Shown here piece after piece: positions 10,093 through 18,708 of a stretch of DNA of 64,000 nt. A program made the position numbers and the translations under genes. Source of the stretch: Phormidium tenue FACHB-1052. Its GTDB lineage: Bacteria; Cyanobacteriota; Cyanobacteriia; Phormidesmidales; Phormidesmidaceae. Numbering within the stretch: the stretch's first letter is position 1; each line of letters begins with the position of its first letter. The notes beneath the pieces were generated by a model. It saw only the letters and a program-made list of their open reading frames with translations, made no database searches and had not been told where the DNA came from. The stretch lies in the NCBI RefSeq assembly GCF_014696675.1, contig NZ_JACJQN010000006.1, positions 62,001-126,000 of the forward strand, read 5' to 3'.

Positions 10093-10382
10093 CGGTGGGC
10101 TGGCGGTGTCTTTGAACTTGGGGCAAAGCCCGCCCACGACTGGGGAAATGAGGGCCACAGACTTGGGTGACCAGAATTCGATACACTAGGGGAGAAAATC
10201 CGGCCTAGAGGTTGTTTGGGACTTCCCCGAAGGGTTTGTAGGTGGCGCGAGCTAACTACAAGCTAGGGTTGGGATTGGTGCAGCGGAAAACGGTCAATCA
10301 CCGCCGCGATCGCCGGTTTCAAATGAGCTTCTGGCAACGGTGTGCAGGACAATAGGTTTAGGTTCAGCTAGGTTCACGTCCC

Positions 10383-10700
10383 ATGACTCCGGTTTTGCCC
10401 CAAGCGGTTTCCTCAGCCCCCGCCAGCGCCCCTGCAAAGACGCGTCAAACCACGCGCCAGTCGTATCCCAACTACAAAATCATCGTGCTCAACGATGATG
10501 TCAACACGTTTCAGCATGTGGCGGAGTGCTTAATGAAGTACATTCCAGGTATGGATGGCGATCGCGCCTGGGATTTAACCAACCAGGTGCACCACGACGG
10601 CCAGGCAGTTGTCTGGGTTGGCCCGCTTGAGCAGGCGGAGCTTTACCACACCCAGCTTACCCGCGCTGGCTTGACGATGGCCCCCCTCGAAAAAGCATAA
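10383..10700 (+). CDS. clpS: ATP-dependent Clp protease adaptor ClpS
   Basis: 105 residues. ClpS delivers N-degron substrates to ClpAP/ClpCP. The core starts with YKIIVLNDDVNTFQHV, holding the NDD pocket motif, and continues with the HHDGQA segment; the N-terminal ~25 residues are an Ala/Pro/Thr-rich extension expected to be flexible. It is followed 38 bp later by the DUF2103 gene on the same strand. The 290 bp upstream contains no gene. Confidence 0.93.
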   Translation: MTPVLPQAVSSAPASAPAKTRQTTRQSYPNYKIIVLNDDVNTFQHVAECLMKYIPGMDGDRAWDLTNQVHHDGQAVVWVGPLEQAELYHTQLTRAGLTMAPLEKA

Positions 10701-10738
10701 TCAGATAGACTTTCTTAAATCTTTCTTAAAACACCCCA

Positions 10739-11038
10739 ATGACACAAGCCTCGGACGGTCGTCTAGTCTGGAACCACTCCACCCATCTGCCCGGGCTGAT
10801 TCCCATCCTCGAACGGCTGTTAGAGCAGCCCGGTATTGGCACGGTGACTCCGGGGGTAATTGCCAACGTCAGAGCCCACTCCCCCGAGCTGCGGGTGAAG
10901 GTGTCGGTGCCGATTCGCGGCGGGTTTAAGCTGATCGCCCGCAAGGGCAAGACGGTGCAAGAGGTGTTTGTGCTGACCGAACTGGAGAAGCTAGCGCTCG
11001 AGGGCGCGATCGCCAAGGCGATCGAGGCCGCTCGGTGA
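10739..11038 (+). CDS. DUF2103-like conserved cyanobacterial/plant protein
   Basis: 99 residues. The opening GRLVWNHSTHLPGLIP and the basic segment IRGGFKLIARKGKTVQE match, from memory, the DUF2103 family of cyanobacteria and plastids, whose function is unknown; the basic beta-rich middle is compatible with RNA binding (inference). Its stop overlaps the GTG of the downstream tRNA methyltransferase (GTGA), which implies translational coupling and hints at a tRNA- or ribosome-linked role. Confidence 0.75.
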   Translation: MTQASDGRLVWNHSTHLPGLIPILERLLEQPGIGTVTPGVIANVRAHSPELRVKVSVPIRGGFKLIARKGKTVQEVFVLTELEKLALEGAIAKAIEAAR

Positions 11039-12156
11039 CCCTAGGGTCATCTTCAGTTTTAATGCAGGAAGGCAAGGCCACGTTTGCGGTAGGGCAGGCG
11101 TTTTATCGTCCGAAAAGCGCGATCGCCCGCGATCTGGCGGTGCTGGCGGCGACCGTCTACCGCCAGCACCACGGCCATTTGCGGGTGCTAGATGCCATGA
11201 CCGGCTGCGGTGTGCGCCCCCTACGCTATCGATTGGAAGCCGAGGCCGACTGGGTCTGGGCCAACGAGGGCAATCCTGAGCTGGCGGACGTTTTGGCCCA
11301 AAACCTGGCAGCTCTGCCCACCAATACCTACCGCATCACCCATCAAGATGCCAACCAGGTCTTTTTTACCTGCTACCAGCAGCGCGACTTTTATGACCTG
11401 GTGGATATCGACAACTTTGGTGGCCCCGCCCCCTACGTCGGCACTGGGCTGTGGGCCACCCGCCTGGGGGGAATGCTGTACTTGACCAGCACCGATGGCC
11501 GCGCCACCAGCGGCCATGACCCAGAGCGCAGCGTGAGAACCTATGGGGCCTGCGCGCGATCGCACCCCGCTGCCCACGAGCAGGGCCTGCGGCTGATCAT
11601 CGGTCACGCCGCTCAGACCGCAGCGGCGCGGGGGCTGGGCATAGAGCCAGTGTTTTCGCTGTTTACGGGCCAGGTGCATCGGGTGATGGTGCGCCTGGTT
11701 AGCAAATCGACACTGACGGAGAGTAACTATGGCTTTGTGGCCTACTGCCACCGTTGCGGCCACTTCAAAACTGTAGATTGGCGACACCTGGGCCGAGTAA
11801 ATTGTCCCTGTGCCCCAGAAGCCTTGCCTGTGGTGAGCGGGCCGATGTGGCTAGGGCCGCTCCACGACAGGGAGATTTTAGTGGAGATGCAGGAGCTAGC
11901 AGACCGCTGGGGCTGGAGTTCTCAGGCCAAGCTTTTGGCCATGATGGCTCAAGAAGTTGATCTGCCCCCCTACTACTACCCCCTTGGGGAGATCGGGCGG
12001 CGGGGACAAATGGATATTCCCAACCGCGATCGCTTAATTGCGGCCTTGCAGACAAAGGGCTATCAGGCGGCGATTCCATCGATGGATTGGCAGGGAGTGA
12101 AGACTAATGCGGCATTTGGAGATTGTGTGGCGATCGCCAAAACGATTCAGCCATAG
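11035..12156 (+). CDS. trm1: tRNA (guanine-N2)-dimethyltransferase, Trm1 family
   Basis: 373 residues. Trm1 makes m2(2)G in tRNA (position 26; 27 as well in some bacteria), and bacterial members are restricted to a few groups including cyanobacteria. Visible: FYRPKSAIARD near the start, SAM-binding LDAMTGCGVRPLR, acidic NEGNPE, the catalytic-loop variant DIDNFGGPAPY, and a C-terminal zinc site (CHRCGH and CPC). The start is the GTG at 11035 overlapping DUF2103; an ATG at 11062 is an alternative that would remove 9 non-conserved residues. Confidence 0.9.
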   Translation: MTLGSSSVLMQEGKATFAVGQAFYRPKSAIARDLAVLAATVYRQHHGHLRVLDAMTGCGVRPLRYRLEAEADWVWANEGNPELADVLAQNLAALPTNTYRITHQDANQVFFTCYQQRDFYDLVDIDNFGGPAPYVGTGLWATRLGGMLYLTSTDGRATSGHDPERSVRTYGACARSHPAAHEQGLRLIIGHAAQTAAARGLGIEPVFSLFTGQVHRVMVRLVSKSTLTESNYGFVAYCHRCGHFKTVDWRHLGRVNCPCAPEALPVVSGPMWLGPLHDREILVEMQELADRWGWSSQAKLLAMMAQEVDLPPYYYPLGEIGRRGQMDIPNRDRLIAALQTKGYQAAIPSMDWQGVKTNAAFGDCVAIAKTIQP

Positions 12157-12259
12157 GATTCAGATTCGATGAAGCCTGCCGTCAGTTTCCATTCCTGCAA
12201 CCACTGCCTCCTGCCCTATGCCCCATGGCAAGGTAGGGACAGCGTTAACGGATCCCCCC

Positions 12260-13528
12260 ATGATGGAACACCGATGGATTGGCCGGGCGGCATCGATCGG
12301 GCTAGCCGCCCTGGCGTTGGGCTGCACTCAGCTCCAGGCCCGGCCCCCGATTGCCTCCGAACCAGCTCCCTACGACAATTCGCGTTTAGCCCAGCCCCCC
12401 ACTGTGGATAGAGCATTGACCCAGGCCCATTTAGATTTTGGCTTTGCTCTGTTTGAGCAGCTGCGTCAAGCGACGCCCAATGAAAATGTGCTGGTGTCAC
12501 CGACCAGCGTGGCTCTGGCCTTGGCCATGGCCTACAACGGCGCAGGCGGCGACACTCAGGCGGCGATCGCCGCTACCCTCAAGCTCCATGACCTAGATAT
12601 CGATCAGCTCAACGCGGGCAACCAGACTCTAACTGAGTATTTAACGCAGCTTGACCCCGAGGTGGCGCTTGCCATCGCCAATTCCCTTTGGGTAAACGAA
12701 AGCTTGCCGGTGCGACCCGACTATGTAGAGCGCATGCAGACGGCCTATGCCGCCGAAATAGCCGCCCTCGACTTTAGTCAGCCCGCCGCGATCGATCGTA
12801 TCAACCGCTGGGTGAAAGAAAAAACCCGCGATCGCATCCCCACTATTGTCGAGCAGCTCCCCCCCGACCAGCTCTTGGTGCTAGTCAACGCTGTCTATTT
12901 CAAAGGAGCCTGGAGCGAAGCCTTTGACCGCGCCCGCACCGCCGATCGCCCCTTTACCCTAGCCAGCGGCGAAACCATCCAGCACCCTCTAATGGCCCAG
13001 CAGGGCGACTATTTGTATTTAGAAACCGACCAGTTTCAGGCAGTGAGGCTACCCTACGGCAGCGGCGCGCTCAGCTTTGAGGTAATCTTGCCCGCCCCCG
13101 GCACCGACCTAGCCACCCTATCGTCGCAGCTCACCCCTGAAACCTGGGAGAGCTGGATGGGCCAAATGCAATTGCGCCCCGGCGAAATTCAGCTACCCAA
13201 GTTTCAGTTTGAGTACGAAGCCGACCTGATCCCCGCGCTGCAAGCCCTGGGCATGGGAATTGCCTTTGAGGCAGGCCAAGCCGACTTCTCAGGCCTCACT
13301 GAGTTGGACGCTTTCATTAACCAGGTGCGCCACAAAACCTTTATTGAGGTCAACGAATCCGGCACCGAAGCCGCAGCCAGCACGGCGATCGGCATCGCGC
13401 CTACCTCAGTTGCCCTGCCGCCCGATTCACCCTTTGAGATGGTGGTCGATCGACCTTTTTTAGCCGCCATTCGCGATCGCAACACCGGCACGCTGCTGTT
13501 TCTCGGGGCGATCGTCGATCCGCGTTAG
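12260..13528 (+). CDS. serpin-family serine protease inhibitor, putative lipoprotein
   Basis: 422 residues from the ATG at 12260. The N-terminus (hydrophobic stretch then LALGC) resembles a signal-peptidase-II lipobox, so it is probably membrane-anchored and periplasmic or outer-surface. The rest is a full-length serpin fold (NVLVSPTSVALALAMAYNGA, LVLVNAVYFKGAW, VDRPFLAAIRD). The reactive-centre loop begins at 13355: the hinge ESGTEAAAS has Thr at P14 and small residues at P12-P9, the inhibitory pattern. Counting 17 residues from the hinge Glu as in alpha-1-antitrypsin gives P1-P1' of Thr-Ser. Target protease unknown. Confidence 0.93.
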   Translation: MMEHRWIGRAASIGLAALALGCTQLQARPPIASEPAPYDNSRLAQPPTVDRALTQAHLDFGFALFEQLRQATPNENVLVSPTSVALALAMAYNGAGGDTQAAIAATLKLHDLDIDQLNAGNQTLTEYLTQLDPEVALAIANSLWVNESLPVRPDYVERMQTAYAAEIAALDFSQPAAIDRINRWVKEKTRDRIPTIVEQLPPDQLLVLVNAVYFKGAWSEAFDRARTADRPFTLASGETIQHPLMAQQGDYLYLETDQFQAVRLPYGSGALSFEVILPAPGTDLATLSSQLTPETWESWMGQMQLRPGEIQLPKFQFEYEADLIPALQALGMGIAFEAGQADFSGLTELDAFINQVRHKTFIEVNESGTEAAASTAIGIAPTSVALPPDSPFEMVVDRPFLAAIRDRNTGTLLFLGAIVDPR

Positions 13529-13633
13529 AGCGGGTGAGGAAGTTTTGAATTTTAAGTGTTGAGTTTTTAGTTTCTGAATTAAGACTCGAACTCAACACTT
13601 AAAACTAAACATTCAAAACTCTCCCCCACTCCC
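13529..13633. repeat. intergenic inverted repeat with purine/pyrimidine arms (copy 1)
   Basis: The gap between the convergent serpin and membrane-protein genes. An inner AT-rich inverted repeat (AAGTGTTGAGTTTTTAG facing CTCAACACTTAAAACT, and AGTTTTGAA facing TTCAAAACT) is flanked on the left by purine-rich GAGCGGGTGAGGAAG and on the right by pyrimidine-rich CTCCCCCACTCCCC. It can serve as a shared terminator. The same purine/pyrimidine layout recurs at 15.03 and 50.94 kb. Confidence 0.6.
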
Positions 13634-14935
13634 CTACTTTCCCCCCCGCTGCTCCAGCAGTCGCTGCCACTCGGCGTCGATCTTGTCCTTTTGTGCAATT
13701 TCCTGATCGGTCAGATCGCTTTCTGTGGTGTAGGCCAGGTTGTCGGTTCCCACCACCGTTTGAAGGGTGAGGGTCTGGGCAAAGGCCAGTTTTTCGCGCT
13801 GGTCGTCGGTGAGCTGGCTTAAGACTTCGGCCCGCTGCTCGCGTTCGGCGTTGCGGGCGGCAATGCGGCTATTTTGCTGCTGCACCCAGAAGTAACGCAC
13901 CAGGGGCAGGCCCAAAAAGGCCGTTCCGTAGCCCAAAAGCAGCCAGTAGAGCGAGTTGACCAGGGCGACAACACCGCCAAGCTCAGCGACTAAGCTCTGA
14001 TCTTGCAGCATGCTGCCCAACACCAGTGCGCCAATTAAATTGGCACTGCCCAAAACAATGGCTCCCATAATCTGCCCAGAGGTCGCCTGGCTAAACTTGC
14101 GCGGCGACTCTCGTAGGAATGGGGGCGGGTTAATGGTGCGCTGCGCCTTAGCCGTCACCTGTAGCTCAGGAAACTGATACACAATGCCGCCCTGGGGGCT
14201 GACCTGAGGCAACCCATTAAACCGGCTCAGCACCGGCACCATAAAGTCTTCGAGGTCGCTGGCCCAGCCCTTGCCCAGGTCGCCCAAAAACGGGGTAATC
14301 TGCTCGGCCACCACAGCCCCGCCGTTGGCCTGAATCACCTGGGCAATGCTCTGCCAGCGGCGCTCGTCGAGGCCGTCGTTGGGGTTGCCGTCGCCAAATA
14401 AGAACGAGAACACCGCCTCTAAAAAGTTCATCTCAGACTTGGTGCGAGGTCGCCGACGGCGATCGCTCCTCGGGTCAAACATCCAAAAAATGTCTGGCCC
14501 CAGCCAAACCCGAGGCAAAAATATCATGCCGCCGCCACCGCCGCCACCGCTGTCGTTGTCCTCACGACCGGCGCTGCTGGCTGCGATCGCGATAATCGTA
14601 ATCGCCACCACAATTAGCACCAGCGACAAAATCAGCACCACCCCAAAGGAGACGCGAATTAGGTAAAACAGCACCCGCCAGATCTTCTCCCAGACAGCCT
14701 GCCACCGCAGCCGCCAGGATTTGCTCCACAGCACCGCCTGAATGTTTTTTGGGAAGACATAGGCGATCTCGCCCGACTCAGCCACCTGAAGATGAGCCTG
14801 CACCTCAGAGGCCAGAGCCAAGACTCCCTGCTGGGCCTCCAGCAGGGGCAGACCAGCTTCAGCGGCTACATCTCCCACCGTGACGCGGTAGCCCAACCGC
14901 TCTACCGCTTGGGTAATTGTTTTTGTCTGCGCCAT
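13634..14935 (-). CDS. conserved cyanobacterial membrane protein of unknown function
   Basis: 433 residues. The N-terminal ~70 residues look like a winged-helix-like cap (TITQAVERLGYRVTVGDVAAEAGL). Strong transmembrane segments follow at ~88-118, and two more at ~285-305 and ~312-335. Between them is a Gly-rich linker (seven consecutive Gly), an Arg-rich patch, and a soluble domain (LDERRWQSIAQVIQANGGAVVAEQ). The C-terminus is charged and coiled. The layout resembles conserved cyanobacterial/plastid proteins such as the plant At5g03900 group (from memory, unverified). No catalytic motif is recognised. Confidence 0.72.
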   Translation of the reverse strand: MAQTKTITQAVERLGYRVTVGDVAAEAGLPLLEAQQGVLALASEVQAHLQVAESGEIAYVFPKNIQAVLWSKSWRLRWQAVWEKIWRVLFYLIRVSFGVVLILSLVLIVVAITIIAIAASSAGREDNDSGGGGGGGMIFLPRVWLGPDIFWMFDPRSDRRRRPRTKSEMNFLEAVFSFLFGDGNPNDGLDERRWQSIAQVIQANGGAVVAEQITPFLGDLGKGWASDLEDFMVPVLSRFNGLPQVSPQGGIVYQFPELQVTAKAQRTINPPPFLRESPRKFSQATSGQIMGAIVLGSANLIGALVLGSMLQDQSLVAELGGVVALVNSLYWLLLGYGTAFLGLPLVRYFWVQQQNSRIAARNAEREQRAEVLSQLTDDQREKLAFAQTLTLQTVVGTDNLAYTTESDLTDQEIAQKDKIDAEWQRLLEQRGGK

Positions 14936-15029
14936 AAATAAACGAAACCCCTGGGTTCTAACGATCGCGCAACTACCAGTTGCATCTACAACCAGTATAG
15001 AAAGCGCGATCGCAAATCACAGGGGAAGT

Positions 15030-15140
15030 TAACCGAAAGAGAGTGTGAGGGTTAGTAGGGTAGGGAGTATGAGGATAGACATCAGATTTTGGAGGTTTTT
15101 ACTGTACACCCCTCACTCTCCCCTCCCCACTCCCCACTCA
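15030..15140. repeat. intergenic purine/pyrimidine inverted repeat (copy 2)
   Basis: Left half purine-rich (GAGTGTGAGGGTTAGTAGGG, then GGGAGTATGAGG), right half pyrimidine-rich (CCCCTCACTCTCCCC, then CCCACTCCCCACTC). The halves can pair imperfectly and the unit abuts the stop codon of the CAAD gene (minus strand). It resembles the short tandem repetitive sequences of cyanobacterial intergenic DNA. Confidence 0.55.
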
Positions 15141-15578
15141 TTAACGAGCCCCGTTACCGAGCACCTGGTCACGAATGGCGGCAATATCACCCAGCAACTC
15201 TTGCCGGTTGGAAGCCTTGAGCAGGTAACGATAGAGAAACCAACCGCTATAGATGAGCCCAATCAGCTCAAAGGTGGGAGCCAGCAGGGGAACGTCATTC
15301 ACGGCTCCCAACAGCGCCAGCACCAGCTTGACCGCGATAAACGCCGCGATAATCAAGCCAACGGTGACAATCGGTCGCCGATATCGCTGAATGAACTCAG
15401 TCACATAGTCAGGAAGATTACCCAAGAGTGCCGAGACCTTGTCCCACACCTGCTGAATTTGACGAGAGGCTTCGTCACCCAGCGCAGAGGCGCTAGAGTC
15501 CGAATTATCGATGATAACCGTGGGGTCTTCCGGTTCCGTAAACTCTGAATAAGTGGTATCTGACTGAAAATCGCTCAT
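15141..15578 (-). CDS. CAAD-domain / CURT1-like thylakoid membrane protein
   Basis: 145 residues. The first ~45 are acidic and disordered, then an amphipathic helix (IQQVWDKVSALLGNLPDYVTEF), two transmembrane helices (about 69-94 and 101-122) and a C-terminal amphipathic helix (NRQELLGDIAAIRDQVLG). This is the CAAD domain layout, shared with plant CURT1 proteins that bend thylakoid membranes, and in cyanobacteria also fused to aminoacyl-tRNA synthetases. Its 3' end meets the repeat at 15030-15140. Confidence 0.88.
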   Translation of the reverse strand: MSDFQSDTTYSEFTEPEDPTVIIDNSDSSASALGDEASRQIQQVWDKVSALLGNLPDYVTEFIQRYRRPIVTVGLIIAAFIAVKLVLALLGAVNDVPLLAPTFELIGLIYSGWFLYRYLLKASNRQELLGDIAAIRDQVLGNGAR

Positions 15579-16361
15579 AGCTAATAGTCCCAGGGGCTTA
15601 GGTAGCAGTAGAAGTCAAGAATTACGAAACAAGAATACACCAATTCGCCTAAATTGCCGTGCTTCTTAACAGCGTTATAGACCCAATCCCGCCGGTTTCC
15701 ATGTTCCTTAAGAGGTAAGTGCCCCATCCACTTGAATGGAAACCTCAAAGGCTATAGGATCACTCCCCCGACAAGCCCTCTAGGGAATCTAAATACCGGT
15801 AAAGCCGCCGCCGGTCAACGATCAGATCTAGATCAGACGACAGCCCAAAACGAGCATTTGAAGACTTGGATGTTGAAGGCCACCGAATAAAGCTCTGCCC
15901 ATCCTCACGGTCTGCCCGATGTCGTCTGGCCATGTATGCCCTCAAAATCAGCCTTAGTACTATACCGAATCCTGTATATCCCAGAGAGTGAGAGATTCAC
16001 GTAATCCAACTCCCATGGTTGGGTAGGTAGAGCTATGGAGATTAGTAAGTTGGGTTTCGAGAGCGCGCCTGGTTGCGGGCTATAGCCCTCCTAAACTTGT
16101 TGCTAGAACCTACATTGGCCCGTCAACTCAAACCGACAAACAGCTAAATATGGCTAGGTCAGAGCAATAATTTACTAAGTCTTCTATCCAGCTACAGATA
16201 GCCCGCTCCAGCCAGGATTGTTAAGTTGAGTAACAACACACCGCAGGCTCGTGGTCACTGCAACACGTGCATTTAAGAACGAGCCGTTGGGGTTCAACCC
16301 CCTATGATTTGGGTGTGACAACTGCTCAGCTGTAACGTAATCCTTTAGAGGCATTTTCACA
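15579..16361. other. gene-poor stretch upstream of the Hli gene
   Basis: 783 bp with no convincing gene. A 61-codon minus-strand reading frame (15760-15945) is basic, has no recognisable domain and no good ribosome-binding site, so I do not call it. A GGGGTTCAACCCC palindrome occurs near 16292. The last ~150 bp should hold the promoter of the stress-induced Hli gene. Confidence 0.5.
16218..16236. promoter_or_regulatory. candidate operator palindrome upstream of the Hli gene
   Basis: TTGTTA-N7-TAACAA, a perfect 6-bp inverted repeat about 125 bp upstream of the hli ATG. It does not match the HLR1 light-response element I know. Assignment is tentative and rests only on symmetry and position. 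Confidence 0.25.
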
Positions 16362-16562
16362 ATGACTAATCCCCAAGACAAAGTTACCTACGACGGTCAA
16401 TTTACCCGCAAGTATGGTGAGTACGGGACTAAGTTTGAATTTGGGTCTAACCCCAGTGCCGAACTCTGGAACGGTCGTCTTGCTATGATTGGCTTTCTTG
16501 GCGCTCTGATAGTTGAACTGACCACTGGCCAAGGGTTTTTCCACTGGCTGGGTCTCTTTTAG
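16362..16562 (+). CDS. high-light-inducible protein (Hlip/SCP, one-helix LHC-like)
   Basis: 66 residues. The single transmembrane helix carries the chlorophyll-binding signature: [16 protein letters not shown] contains the ExxNxRxxM motif of Lhc-superfamily proteins. Hlips bind chlorophyll and carotenoid and protect photosystem II assembly intermediates under light stress. The N-terminal ~35 residues are hydrophilic. An AGAGG ribosome-binding site precedes the ATG and a strong terminator follows, so it is monocistronic. Confidence 0.94.
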   Translation: MTNPQDKVTYDGQFTRKYGEYGTKFEFGSNPSAELWNGRLAMIGFLGALIVELTTGQGFFHWLGLF

Positions 16563-16603
16563 GCAAAACAGCTCTAACCCACATTGCTGCCCGAAAGACA
16601 AAG

Positions 16604-16643
16604 CTCAAAAGAGGACATCAATACAACGTCCTCTTTTGAGTTT
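16604..16643 (+). terminator. Rho-independent terminator of the Hli gene
   Basis: CTCAAAAGAGGAC, an 11-base loop, GTCCTCTTTTGAG, then TTT. A perfect 13-bp stem about 40 bp after the Hli stop codon. Confidence 0.88.
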
Positions 16644-16881
16644 CAACCAGTTCTGGCTAGCAATAGATGGCTATACATCAGCTCACCCCTAGATTCTGAC
16701 CATTGTCAGTTGCCCATGCCTTAAGCTAATTAGACTAATGCTACAGGCTTGCATAGCTACCGCTGAATGACTGTTGGCTGAGCAATTGGCTACGGACAGC
16801 TATGGCTTTATGAATGGGAAAGAATAAGAAAGTTTGAATCTCTCGACTTGTCCTTGAGTTAGAAGCCAAAGTTAAAAGCTA

Positions 16882-16887
16882 TATAAT
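16882..16887 (+). promoter_or_regulatory. candidate -10 element for hflX
   Basis: TATAAT, about 104 bp upstream of the natural N-terminus of HflX. The best upstream hexamer (TTGAGT at 16854) is 22 bp away, so the -35 is poor. The rest of the 16644-16990 gap has no gene. Confidence 0.4.
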
Positions 16888-16990
16888 CTATATCCTCAGC
16901 CTATGCGGGGAGAGGTTGGTTTCCTAAAGGCAAAACTGCACCTCCTCAGCAGGGTTGAAGATACCTTCGGCTTAGGAGCAGGTTGACCTT

Positions 16991-18676
16991 ATCGAAACCA
17001 TCTATGGCAATTTAAAGGGCCTCAAACCCAGCCAACTCAAGCAGCTACAGCGCATCTATCACCAGCGGCTGCCGGGAGATTGTGTAGTAACTCCCGAGTT
17101 TGCCCAGCGGCTGGCGGCGGTGAGTACCGACGTCGACAGCCCCCTGTGCGCCTACGTCAACCGGCGTGGCCAGGTGATTCGGGTGGGAGTGGGCACGCTG
17201 CGGCAGACCCAAATTCCCCCTTCAGAACTGCCCCGCTACGGGGCCGAGCGCCTCAGCGGCATTCGCTGCATTGCCACCCAATTTGAACCCGACCCGCCCA
17301 GCGACGCCATTCTCACCACCATGGCCCTCCAGCGGCTAGACGTACTGGCGGTGCTGGCGCTGACGGGCACTGGTTTTACCCGGCGCGGCGGCGGGGCCAC
17401 GGGCTATATCCAGAGTACCTATCTGGCCCACCTGGTGCCCCACCCCGAGCAGCGCTGGCTGGTGTCGGCCCCCACCGACTTAGACGAGCTGGCCCAGCAG
17501 GATTTTCTTGCCCTGGCTGAAGGGCTAGAGGCCGAGTTCAGCCGCGCCTTTACCGCTTTGCAGGTCGAGGATGAGCGCGATCGCGTCCTGGTCGTCGGTC
17601 TATTCACCAATAACCAAACCCCCGCTCACTTTGAGCAGCGACTGGCAGAGCTAGAGCGCTTAGTTGACAGCGCAGGCGGCGAAGTGATGGAAACTATGTT
17701 TCAAAAGCGGCCTCGCCCCCACCCTCAGACTGTGCTAGGAGCCGGTAAGGTGCAGGAGGTGGCTTTGGCGGCCCAGACCGTCGGGGCCAATCTGATCGTC
17801 TTCGATCGCGACCTCTCCCCCATGCAGGTGCGCAACCTGGAGGACATGGTGGGCCTGCGCGTGGTCGATCGCACCGAGCTGATTCTCGATATCTTTGCCC
17901 AGCGAGCCAAAAGTGGTGCCGGTAAGCTGCAAGTCGAGCTGGCCCAGCTCGAGTATCAAATGCCCCGGCTGAAGGGGCGCGGGCAATCTCTATCGCGGCA
18001 GGGGGGCGGCATCGGCACCCGAGGCCCCGGTGAAACCAAGCTAGAGACCGAGCGCCGGGCGATTCAGCGGCGCATTCAGCGGCTCCAGCAGGAGGTCAAC
18101 CAGCTCCAGGCCCACCGCGCCCGCCTGCGCCACCGCCGCCAGGATGACAACCTGCCCTCGATCGCCGTGGTGGGCTACACCAACGCAGGCAAGTCAACCC
18201 TGGTCAACACCCTGACCAACTCCGAGGTCTACGCCGCTGACCAGCTATTTGCCACCCTCGACCCTACCACCCGCCGCCTGGCGATCACCGATCCCGCCAC
18301 CAACGAAACCACCCAGCTGGTGGTCACCGATACCGTAGGCTTTATCGAGGAGCTGCCCACCTCGCTGATGGATGCCTTTCGCGCCACCCTCGAAGAAGTC
18401 ACTGAGGCCGATGCCCTACTCCACGTGGTCGATGTGTCGCACCCCGCCTGGCAAGACCAGATTCACTGGGTGATGCGGATTCTCAAAGACATGCCAATTG
18501 TGCCGGGGCCGATGCTGCTGGTGTTTAACAAGGCTGACCGGGTGAGCAGCGACGTGCTGGCGATCGCCCAGGAAGAGTATCCACAAGCTCTGTTTATCTC
18601 CGCTACCGAGCGGTTGGGGCTGGAGACGCTGCGATCGCGATTGCTGCAACTGGTCGATTATGCCGTCACGGTATAG
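16991..18676 (+). CDS. hflX: ribosome-associated GTPase HflX
   Basis: HflX splits stalled or stressed ribosomes. The GTPase core is intact: GYTNAGKSTL (P-loop), DPTTRR, DTVGFIEELP, NKAD, preceded by the glycine-rich GIGTRGPGETKLE segment. The first canonical start in frame is the GTG at 17120 (518 residues), but the reading frame is open back to a TAG at 16973 and encodes a family-like N-terminus (ETIYGNLKGLKPSQLKQL...) with no ATG, GTG or TTG. I place the start at ATC 16991, just where the family Met is expected, with AGGAG 12 bases upstream. Either a non-canonical start or an ATG-to-ATC change leaving a shortened GTG-initiated protein. Confidence 0.88.
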   Translation: METIYGNLKGLKPSQLKQLQRIYHQRLPGDCVVTPEFAQRLAAVSTDVDSPLCAYVNRRGQVIRVGVGTLRQTQIPPSELPRYGAERLSGIRCIATQFEPDPPSDAILTTMALQRLDVLAVLALTGTGFTRRGGGATGYIQSTYLAHLVPHPEQRWLVSAPTDLDELAQQDFLALAEGLEAEFSRAFTALQVEDERDRVLVVGLFTNNQTPAHFEQRLAELERLVDSAGGEVMETMFQKRPRPHPQTVLGAGKVQEVALAAQTVGANLIVFDRDLSPMQVRNLEDMVGLRVVDRTELILDIFAQRAKSGAGKLQVELAQLEYQMPRLKGRGQSLSRQGGGIGTRGPGETKLETERRAIQRRIQRLQQEVNQLQAHRARLRHRRQDDNLPSIAVVGYTNAGKSTLVNTLTNSEVYAADQLFATLDPTTRRLAITDPATNETTQLVVTDTVGFIEELPTSLMDAFRATLEEVTEADALLHVVDVSHPAWQDQIHWVMRILKDMPIVPGPMLLVFNKADRVSSDVLAIAQEEYPQALFISATERLGLETLRSRLLQLVDYAVTV

Positions 18677-18708
18677 CGTAAAGAAAACCAGAAATCGGTG
18701 AGGCCATC

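Noticed and set aside
10240-10345. tRNA-like words (TGGTGCAGCGG, GGTTTCAAATGAG) upstream of clpS
   Set aside because: I could not fold an acceptor stem or anticodon arm around them.
15760-15945. 61-codon minus-strand frame in the Hli upstream gap
   Set aside because: No domain, no ribosome-binding site, composition like non-coding DNA nearby.
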